64,000 nt of DNA, taken from positions 1 through 64,000 of the forward strand of contig NZ_JRUD01000016.1 in assembly GCF_000802425.1 (NCBI RefSeq). Direction: 5' to 3'. This document shows, piece by piece, positions 24,142 to 29,634 of the stretch. A program made the translations under genes and the position numbers. The notes beneath the pieces were generated by a model. That model saw only the letters and a program-made list of their open reading frames with translations. It had not been told where the DNA came from and searched no databases. This DNA is from Pseudomonas flexibilis. Its GTDB lineage: Bacteria; Pseudomonadota; Gammaproteobacteria; Pseudomonadales; Pseudomonadaceae. Positions within the stretch are counted from its first letter, which is position 1; each line of letters opens with the position of its first letter.

Positions 24142-24167
24142 AAAAACCCCGGCGCCTGGCCGGGGTT
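24141..24167 (-). terminator. Terminator between D and the leftward lysogeny-side genes
   Basis: AACCCCGGC/GCCGGGGTT stem with a 5-nt loop. The A-run on its left gives a T-run on the minus strand, so it mainly ends the leftward operon 24185-26967; it may also slow late transcription. Confidence 0.75.
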
Positions 24168-24184
24168 CGGGTGTTCCGCCGTGT

Positions 24185-24532
24185 TTAGCCGCCAGGAATA
24201 ACTCGGGCGGCGGTGAAGGCGATGCCTGTCAACACCAGCGCGGTGCCTATCGACCACTGGATCATCGTGCGTCCCATGGTTTCGATCTTGGTGCCCGTGG
24301 CTTCGATTCGGGTTAACACCGCCTCAATATCGGTCTTGGTGGCGCCATGCTTGTCGATGGCCTCCAGCTTGGTCTCGATGCGTACCAGCCGCTCCCGGAT
24401 GTCAGGAACGGCCTTTTCCAGTGCCTCAACGCGCTTTTCCAAGTCGTCGCCTCCGGTGGGTGGGTTCGTGCCCGAAGTATCGTTCTTCTTCTGACCGCGT
24501 GTCCAATCGAGCTCAACGACATTACTGCTCAT
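24185..24532 (-). CDS. Small coiled-coil, tail-anchored membrane protein
   Basis: 115 aa. Residues about 28-85 form a charged coiled coil (LEKRVEALEKAVPDIRERL), and one membrane segment follows near the C-terminus (MIQWSIGTALVLTGIAFTAARV). The layout is like XhlA-type phage proteins. It overlaps the upstream gene by 11 bases and is the last gene before a terminator. Being on the lysogen-expressed side, it could act in the membrane, for example in superinfection exclusion; the sequence does not decide this. Confidence 0.65.
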   Translation of the reverse strand: MSSNVVELDWTRGQKKNDTSGTNPPTGGDDLEKRVEALEKAVPDIRERLVRIETKLEAIDKHGATKTDIEAVLTRIEATGTKIETMGRTMIQWSIGTALVLTGIAFTAARVIPGG

Positions 24533-24857
24533 GATTCGATTCCTTGAAAGCGGCGATCTTGTACATGCTGATCAACGCCACATGGCCACAGTTCGGACAG
24601 GTAATGGCGGCGCACTTGGTCCAGGCCTCGTCGTTCCTATCATCCATCGAAAGCTTGAACGGGATCAGGATAGGATCTGCATCCGCTCGCCCCTCTTCGT
24701 CGATTTTAATATGGAACTCCCATATACCCACATGATCACAGTGCGGGCAACGTGTGTGCCTGCCTGATTTCTTAAAATAACTTAGAAGATCGCTAGCCCT
24801 TAAGTCCCTCACACCAGATTCATCAATCTGAACGACCTTACCATCTTCACCAAGCAT
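24522..24857 (-). CDS. Hypothetical zinc-ribbon protein
   Basis: 111 aa from the ATG at 24857, which has GGTGGAAG upstream; TTG and GTG codons further up are less likely. Two Cys pairs, CPHC (about 37-40) and CPNC (about 86-89), are separated by an acidic beta-rich segment and suggest one zinc site. No family recognised. It is AT-rich and lies behind the two-gene cassette, perhaps in the same transcript. Confidence 0.6.
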   Translation of the reverse strand: MLGEDGKVVQIDESGVRDLRASDLLSYFKKSGRHTRCPHCDHVGIWEFHIKIDEEGRADADPILIPFKLSMDDRNDEAWTKCAAITCPNCGHVALISMYKIAAFKESNHEQ

Positions 24858-24891
24858 AACTTCCACCAAAACAATTCAATGAGTTAAAAAA

Positions 24892-25521
24892 TCAAATTCT
24901 GAATTTAGCAAAGCGCGCCGCAACGCACTTGCAGTAATATATGTGTCTTGCATAGAAAAATAGTAATCTCTGAACAAGCAAGTAGACGACCAGCGGAAAA
25001 GGGATTAGAAGAAAAGTAAAAGCACCACCGCTTCTCCCCGCAAGAAATTCATAAAAAAAGAAAAGCAGGGAAAAAGCGTAAACTTCAGTAATGTCTATTA
25101 CTCGCTTAATCTTCCTTTCAGCCAAAGCCGCCTTTGGATACGCATCACGCACTGCAACCTTTACCTGATCCGCATTTAGATCAGAAACAGAATCGTGTAT
25201 ATCCCGCAGACAATCCTTATAAGCAATACGACTCACCTCACGCCGAGATAGCATTAAAAGAATCCACCTAACCAATATTGGAACAGCCAGAAACGAAGAA
25301 ATCAAAAGCAATAGAAACTCAGCAACAGAGATACTAAAGAAAACATCAAGGAAGCGCGCGCCTGCGTCGGAAGAACTGGAGGCCCAAAATTCGAAATCCC
25401 AAACCAAACTGAAAGAATCGGTTATCCAAAAAACAGAACCAGAGAAACAAAAAAAGCGCGCAGCCGTAAATAATGGCGCTGCGCGTTCATACAAAAAATC
25501 TAAAACCTTATCTTGTATCAT
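24892..25521 (-). CDS. Polytopic membrane protein, second gene of an AT-rich cassette
   Basis: 209 aa, family not recognised. Hydrophobic stretches at about 10-30, 55-85 (VAEFLLLLISSFLAVPILV), 145-160 (VYAFSLLFFFYEFLA) and 167-190 suggest three or four membrane spans. The loop between the second and third (about 90-140) is charged and probably cytoplasmic. Its ATG overlaps the stop of the 291-aa gene (ATGA), so the two are translated together. Composition is clearly more AT-rich than the phage structural genes, a sign of separate acquisition. A membrane effector is one reading. Confidence 0.65.
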   Translation of the reverse strand: MIQDKVLDFLYERAAPLFTAARFFCFSGSVFWITDSFSLVWDFEFWASSSSDAGARFLDVFFSISVAEFLLLLISSFLAVPILVRWILLMLSRREVSRIAYKDCLRDIHDSVSDLNADQVKVAVRDAYPKAALAERKIKRVIDITEVYAFSLLFFFYEFLAGRSGGAFTFLLIPFPLVVYLLVQRLLFFYARHIYYCKCVAARFAKFRI

Positions 25522-26393
25522 GGCTGATAAAAGTCAATAAAGACAAAATCACCCCTTACTGGATCATAAACGTCCATTATTGAAACTGGAGCCCCCCAAA
25601 TAGTTACCTCCTCGTCAACCAAATTGAACGGCTGCAACTTCATTACATCATCGTATTCTGCTATTAATATCTTCGACTCCTGCCCTGTCAACGAGCTAAG
25701 AAATTTTGCAGAATATTCGAAAAGGCTGCCCTTTCGTTGCCTTTCAAGACCCAGTAGCCGACCTGTATATATAGCCGGATCAGCCAACCGCTTAGTCTTT
25801 GTTATCCTAGAGAACCTTGAAGCCCTTAGAGGATCAAATGAATATTCACGAAACCCAGAATCATCATTTACGGCAAATTTAAGAATCGACCCCTCATTAC
25901 TTCGAACAACACTTAGCGCAGTATCAATATCGCGAAGCACAGCGCTCTGAGCGTAAGCATACTTAAAGTCATCTTCTCTATTCAGCAAATCGTCCTGCGT
26001 AACAATATCAACATTTTGCAAGCCGACGTGTATTTTTCGATTCTCCACATCCACTGCAATCTGATTAACACTACTCAGAACCTCCCGCCCAGCCCTCTCG
26101 TAGGGTTCATTCAAAAAAGCATTGAACAACCTGGGAATCTCACCAGCCAAGTCACTAAGAAAAGGGATTTTTAATGAGCCTTTCTCGACTGCATGAAGAT
26201 ATATATCCGCCAAAGGGTACATATCACCAGGTAGAGTAGTGAACTTCCTAATCTCTTTTCTTACGGAATAATAAACCGTTTTATCAATAGCTCGCTGTAT
26301 ATGAGGGAGCGTATAGGAAAGAGTCCGCAGAGAAACAGAGTGACCCAGCACAAGGCTGCCATCAAAAGTAAGAATTATTTGGCTAGACTGCAA
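25518..26393 (-). CDS. Soluble protein of unrecognised family, first gene of an AT-rich cassette
   Basis: 291 aa from a TTG at 26393 with GGA a few bases upstream; no ATG is available near the N-terminus. The start reads IILTFDGSLVLGHSVSLRTL, followed by helical segments (LPHIQRAIDKTVYYSVRKEI) and beta-rich parts, ending RGDFVFIDFYQP. No signal peptide, membrane segment or nuclease motif is seen. It is coupled to the membrane protein behind it. The pair sits on the repressor side of the phage and may be expressed from the prophage. Function unknown; a sensor for the membrane partner is an inference. Confidence 0.65.
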   Translation of the reverse strand: MQSSQIILTFDGSLVLGHSVSLRTLSYTLPHIQRAIDKTVYYSVRKEIRKFTTLPGDMYPLADIYLHAVEKGSLKIPFLSDLAGEIPRLFNAFLNEPYERAGREVLSSVNQIAVDVENRKIHVGLQNVDIVTQDDLLNREDDFKYAYAQSAVLRDIDTALSVVRSNEGSILKFAVNDDSGFREYSFDPLRASRFSRITKTKRLADPAIYTGRLLGLERQRKGSLFEYSAKFLSSLTGQESKILIAEYDDVMKLQPFNLVDEEVTIWGAPVSIMDVYDPVRGDFVFIDFYQP

Positions 26394-26487
26394 TTCCGCG
26401 CCCCTCTCAGACGTATCCTATGAGTAATCGTTTCACCGACAGCATTGGTATAAATAAACCGAAGTATCCCTTCTGCCATTCCAGACC

Positions 26488-26967
26488 TCAGCCCTGCAGC
26501 CCGAAGCGGGCCTTGAGAAATCCGCCCGCCAACAGCTCGCCCTGCTCTTCTTCAGTCAGCAGCAAATTGGCATCGGCGTAATCGGGCAGCGCAAGAAAGC
26601 GCCCTTCCAGGAGAAACGGGATCGGCCCAGACAGCCCGGAAAGGGGGCCAACCGTCAGCGGGCTGCGCGGCGGTGTGCCGTTCAGGTAGATCGCGAGCTG
26701 GTAATAGCTGGCGCCGTCGGTAGGAAGCTCGACGGCCTTGATGCGCAGCTCCCGCCAGTGGTCGTTCGGCGCAGCTTTGGCAATGGTCTTGAGGAGGGAG
26801 ACGGTGAGCTTCTTGGAGCGCTTTGCGGCTGGCTGTTCGTGAAGCACGTTGAACAGCCAGTACAACCCCTGGGTCGTGAAGGTGTAGTGGGAGCCGTAGA
26901 TGTCGGTTTCTACGTTGATGCCGCGTAGGCCCAGTCCATGTACTTCATTGGACGACAGTGAGGGCAT
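26488..26967 (-). CDS. Hypothetical phage protein next to the repressor
   Basis: 159 aa, family not recognised. It has phage-like GC content, unlike the cassette behind it. No membrane segment or metal motif; the middle (GASYYQLAIYLNGTPPRSPLT) is beta-rich. A palindrome resembling the repressor operators lies 19 bp upstream (26986-27000), so its transcription is probably tied to the lysogeny switch. The ATG at 26967 is preceded by AGGAAC. Confidence 0.65.
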   Translation of the reverse strand: MPSLSSNEVHGLGLRGINVETDIYGSHYTFTTQGLYWLFNVLHEQPAAKRSKKLTVSLLKTIAKAAPNDHWRELRIKAVELPTDGASYYQLAIYLNGTPPRSPLTVGPLSGLSGPIPFLLEGRFLALPDYADANLLLTEEEQGELLAGGFLKARFGLQG

Positions 26968-26985
26968 GTCTCACGTTCCTTGTGT

Positions 26986-27000
26986 GTTCCTGATGGGAAC
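26986..27000. promoter_or_regulatory. Operator-like palindrome downstream of the repressor
   Basis: GTTCC-TGATG-GGAAC, an inverted repeat resembling TTCCCA...TGGGAA at 27411 and 27441. It lies between the repressor stop and the next leftward start, a likely secondary operator. Confidence 0.5.
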
Positions 27001-27003
27001 AGA

Positions 27004-27417
27004 TCATGCCAGCCTTTTGATATCAGCGACAACGGCCTCAAGCTCCTGGAGGCGCTGCTCAAGGGCTTTCAGCCGTTTCTTTTCCTCAGCAGCGCTCTGT
27101 ATCTCTCGCTGGGCGTCCTCATCCAGGGCGCGGTACAGCTCCAGGATTGCCTGCTCACGGGGGTTCGCAGGCTCGGATGATGCGGCGGTGGCCTGCGCGC
27201 TTTGGCCGCGCAGCATCGGACCCTCGCCTGTCAGCAGCCAGTCAATCGAAATTCCCAATTGGGACCCAAGGGTGATCAGTGCATCAGGCCGTGGCTCTCG
27301 ATGACCACCGGCCCAGTTCTGAAGGGAGCTGTAGGAGATTCCGCAGCGATCTGCGGCCTGTTTCAGGCTTAGCCCAAGCGCATCAACTGCTTCTCTAATT
27401 CGCTTTCCAATTCCCAT
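27004..27417 (-). CDS. XRE-family lysogeny repressor
   Basis: 137 aa. Residues 1-65 are a helix-turn-helix of the XRE type (LSLKQAADRCGISYSSLQNWAGG), typical of C/cI repressors, followed by a linker and a coiled coil (about 90-137, AEEKKRLKALEQRLQELEAVV) likely used for oligomerisation. There is no S24 peptidase domain, so RecA-driven self-cleavage is not expected. Its start codon lies within the palindrome TTCCCATATGGGAA, which points to autoregulation. Divergent from the Cro/Cox-like gene. Confidence 0.88.
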   Translation of the reverse strand: MGIGKRIREAVDALGLSLKQAADRCGISYSSLQNWAGGHREPRPDALITLGSQLGISIDWLLTGEGPMLRGQSAQATAASSEPANPREQAILELYRALDEDAQREIQSAAEEKKRLKALEQRLQELEAVVADIKRLA

Positions 27418-27476
27418 ATGGGAAAATTCCTCTTGACGAATCCCATTTGGGAATCTAAGGTGCGTCGCATTGGGAA
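27411..27476. promoter_or_regulatory. Lysogeny switch: operators and early promoter
   Basis: Perfect palindrome TTCCCATATGGGAA at 27411-27424, palindrome TCCCATTTGGGA at 27441-27452, and a half-site TGGGAA at 27471-27476. A rightward promoter, TTGACG (27433-27438), 17 bp, TAAGGT (27456-27461), has the second palindrome inside its spacer, so a bound repressor would block the polymerase. The first palindrome covers the repressor start codon. Confidence 0.8.
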
Positions 27477-27505
27477 CATATTAGCCAAGCGAGACCCTTG
27501 GAACC

Positions 27506-27742
27506 ATGAATAAGCGCCAGATCCAAGCCCGACTTATTGAGCAAGGCCTCAGTTTTCGTCAGTTCGCGCTGAGCAAAGGTTACGAGCCGCGCACGGTCAC
27601 CCAGACGGTCGAACGCTGGGCCGGCTCTGAAACCCTGCCCAATGGGCGCATCGCCTTCTCCGTCATGCGCGACCTCTCGACTCAGATCGGCGTGGAGCTG
27701 ATCCCCGGCCTGCTGGATCACCCCTTCGCCAAGGCCTGCTGA
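27506..27742 (+). CDS. Cro/Cox-like DNA-binding protein
   Basis: 78 aa with a helix-turn-helix near the N-terminus (RLIEQGLSFRQFALSKGYEPRTVTQTV written here in one part only as LSFRQFALSKGYEPRTV). It resembles BcepMu gp16-type phage regulators. As the first gene after the early promoter, divergent from the repressor, it is expected to antagonise the repressor and, as Cox does in P2, may also act in excision. Confidence 0.8.
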   Translation: MNKRQIQARLIEQGLSFRQFALSKGYEPRTVTQTVERWAGSETLPNGRIAFSVMRDLSTQIGVELIPGLLDHPFAKAC

Positions 27743-27777
27743 ACCTAGCCCTTGGCCATTACCGGGAAAACGAGAAG

Positions 27778-28254
27778 ATGAAGCGCCCGATCCTTGAAAC
27801 CCGCCGCCAGGTCATGAGTGCCGTGGTGTGTGCCTACCCCGGCGGCCGCGAGTGCGCCGCCGCCCGCCTGGGCCTGCCGCTCAAGCGCCTGGACAACCAG
27901 GTGTACGAGAACGCCGGCGCCCAGCCGCTCAACGACGCCCAGTTGCACCTGCTGGAGCAGACCACCGGCACCACCCACCTGCCCGACTACATCTGCGCCC
28001 TGTATGGCGGCGTGTTCGTGCCCATGCCCGAGCAGGGCGAGCTGGACAACGTGGAGCTGTTCGAGCGCGCCCTGAACACCCAGGCCAAGCGCGGCCGGGT
28101 GGATCAGCTGATCGTCCAGGCGCTGGATGACGGCCTGATCGACGAAGCCGAGCTCGCAGAGATCGTGGCCGCCCACCGGGTACACATCGCGGCGCGACAT
28201 TCCGAAATCGGGGCGGTTATCACCCTGCATCGCAAATCAGGAGCCAAGCCATGA
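27778..28254 (+). CDS. Phage regulatory protein, CII/YmfL-like
   Basis: 158 aa. The N-terminal part (SAVVCAYPGGRECAAARLG followed by LPLKRLDNQVYENAG) is the regulatory CII/YmfL type found in early regions of many prophages, with a helix-turn-helix that binds DNA. The C-terminal half is helical. It follows the Cro/Cox-like gene by 35 bp and overlaps the next start by four bases. Confidence 0.8.
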   Translation: MKRPILETRRQVMSAVVCAYPGGRECAAARLGLPLKRLDNQVYENAGAQPLNDAQLHLLEQTTGTTHLPDYICALYGGVFVPMPEQGELDNVELFERALNTQAKRGRVDQLIVQALDDGLIDEAELAEIVAAHRVHIAARHSEIGAVITLHRKSGAKP

Positions 28255-28592
28255 CCGAACAAGCGAAAGCCACCTACACCGTGCACAAGGGCAACAACCG
28301 TGGTGAGCACATCGAGATGGACATCCCGGTGGATGCCGTCAAATCCCCACGTGAATCCGAGGCGGCCTTTCACCAGCGCGTAGCGGTGGCCGTGCGGGTC
28401 ACCAAACCGGAATGTCGTACTTCATCTGCCTGCTGTTGTCGCGGAACAGCTCAATCACAAGCGGTTGCGCCAGCTTGTACAGGTCAAGAAGCGTGTAGTC
28501 CTTGCCGGGTACAGCACCTGCTAGGAGGAGCGACTGCTCAACGTTGTAGGCCATGGCCAGGTACTCGTCAGCCAGGTTACCCCTGTCAATGA
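28251..28592 (+). pseudogene. Early phage gene, probably truncated after residue ~48
   Basis: The first 48 codons (MTEQAKATYTVHKGNNRGEH..., ending near VAVAVRVTKPE) look coding and start with ATGA overlap to the CII-like gene. The remaining frame to 28590 lies entirely antisense to a better supported minus-strand gene (28399-28623) and has Cys/Pro-rich, non-protein-like composition. The reading that fits is a gene cut by arrival of the minus-strand segment. Confidence 0.45.
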
Positions 28593-28623
28593 CATCCAGT
28601 TTCTGGATCAGCGCGTTTGCCAT
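28399..28623 (-). CDS. Small hypothetical protein, inverted in the early region
   Basis: 74 aa. The ATG at 28623 has GGAAGGA seven bases upstream. The sequence (MANALIQKLDVIDRGNLADEY, SLLLAGAVPGKDYTLLDLYKLAQP) is helical and soluble; no family recognised. It is the only leftward gene between the switch and the integrase and lies between two gene fragments, so it looks like a later insertion expressed from its own promoter. Confidence 0.6.
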   Translation of the reverse strand: MANALIQKLDVIDRGNLADEYLAMAYNVEQSLLLAGAVPGKDYTLLDLYKLAQPLVIELFRDNSRQMKYDIPVW

Positions 28624-28654
28624 TTGGAAATCCTTCCGTTCTTAAAGGGAACAC

Positions 28655-28747
28655 ATGAATACCACAACCCGACTGATCCCAGTTTTCAACGGCGAACTCG
28701 ACGGCCGCCAGCAGCAGTTGTGCGATGCCCGTGACCTGCACCAATAA
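28655..28747 (+). pseudogene. Remnant of a phage antirepressor (AntA-type N-terminus)
   Basis: A 30-codon frame reading TRLIPVFNGELDGRQ and then LCDARDLHQ before a stop. This pattern (LIPVF-G-I-G-...-V-ARDLH) is the start of AntA/AntB and related antirepressors, whose conserved domain continues well beyond; here it stops at once. AAGGGA precedes the ATG. Confidence 0.5.
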
Positions 28748-28813
28748 CACGAATAAATCGGCGCCAAGGCGCCCCTGTTTTACCGGCCCGGCCGGAGCCG
28801 TTGGGGAGGCAGT

Positions 28814-29104
28814 TTGAGTACCTACAAGCTCGTATGCCCGCATTGCCACGGGCGCATGCGGATCAGGACCAGCGATGGTCAACACATATTCCTGCGCATC
28901 GCCTACCTGCAGTGCACCAATGAGGCCTGCGGCTGGTCGGTGCGGGCCGAGTTCCAGATGACCCATGAACTCAGCCCCTCCGGCATGGCCAACCCGACGG
29001 TGCGCCTGCCGGTGGCGCCCACCACCCTGCGTCGGCAAGCCATGCAGCGGGACAACGAACAGCAACTGGACCTGATCGACACACTGGAGGCCGCCCATGG
29101 ATAA
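28814..29104 (+). CDS. ogr: Ogr/Delta-type zinc-finger activator of late genes
   Basis: 96 aa from a TTG at 28814 with GGGGAGG upstream. Cys residues 8, 11, 34 and 39 give C-X2-C-X22-C-X4-C, the exact signature of the P2 Ogr/P4 Delta family, which binds late-promoter dyads and contacts RNA polymerase alpha. The presumed targets are the three GTTGTA-N11-TACAAC sites. The C-terminus is longer than P2 Ogr. Unlike P2, where ogr follows D, the gene here lies in the early operon; a GGCGCC-AA-GGCGCC hairpin at 28760-28773 precedes it. Confidence 0.9.
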   Translation: MSTYKLVCPHCHGRMRIRTSDGQHIFLRIAYLQCTNEACGWSVRAEFQMTHELSPSGMANPTVRLPVAPTTLRRQAMQRDNEQQLDLIDTLEAAHG

Positions 29105-29330
29105 CCACAATGACTACCAGGAGCAGATGACCGACGCGGCCCGGCAGTTCGTGGCCCGCCACCGCGACGAACACCTGGGCAACGACCAGCAGTTGTTCGA
29201 ACGCACCACGGACTACCTGGTGACCTCGCTGGACGTGCCGGCCTTCATGGCGCCGCGCCTGGCGCATTTGGCCATGAGCCCAGCCCCGGACGAGCCCGTC
29301 GCCGAGCACTGGGACAGCGCCACCGCTTAA
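29097..29330 (+). CDS. Small hypothetical early phage protein
   Basis: 77 aa, acidic and helical (MDNHNDYQEQMTDAARQFVA...). It overlaps the ogr end by eight bases. No family recognised; position between ogr and the replication gene suggests an early function. Confidence 0.65.
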   Translation: MDNHNDYQEQMTDAARQFVARHRDEHLGNDQQLFERTTDYLVTSLDVPAFMAPRLAHLAMSPAPDEPVAEHWDSATA

Positions 29331-29403
29331 CCCGAACCCCTTGAGCCCATGCCCGCCTTTTCGTGGGCAGGGGATTGCTACGCCCGAATTTCAGGTGCAA
29401 CCC

Positions 29404-29634
29404 ATGAGCAGTACGCAAATCACCGTTTCAATCCAGCTCTCGCCCACCCAGGCCGAGGCCTACCTGGCCTGGGTGGTGCGCCAGTACGAACTGGCCATGA
29501 CCGAGGTGTGGTACTCCGACCGCTACCGCAAGGTGCCGGAAGGCATGCGCGGCCCGGCCGTGCTGCGCGACCACCCCTACATCGCCGGCTTGAACCGCAC
29601 GGCGCGCGAGCTGCGCAAGCAGGTGCGGGCATGA
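29404..29634 (+). CDS. Small hypothetical early phage protein
   Basis: 76 aa from MSSTQITVSIQLSPTQAEAY; the frame is open to 29341 but the downstream start gives a compact protein. It overlaps the replication gene by ATGA. No domain recognised. Confidence 0.65.
   Translation: MSSTQITVSIQLSPTQAEAYLAWVVRQYELAMTEVWYSDRYRKVPEGMRGPAVLRDHPYIAGLNRTARELRKQVRA

Noticed and set aside
24892-26393. Assignment of the two-gene cassette to the Kiwa defence system (membrane KwaA plus KwaB)
   Set aside because: Sizes are roughly similar but the gene order is reversed and I could not recognise KwaB features in the 291-aa protein; left as unknown.
29349-29630. Upstream extension of the replication gene frame
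   Set aside because: It overlaps the well-supported 76-aa gene in another frame; the ATG at 29631 has ATGA coupling and gives the zinc-finger N-terminus.
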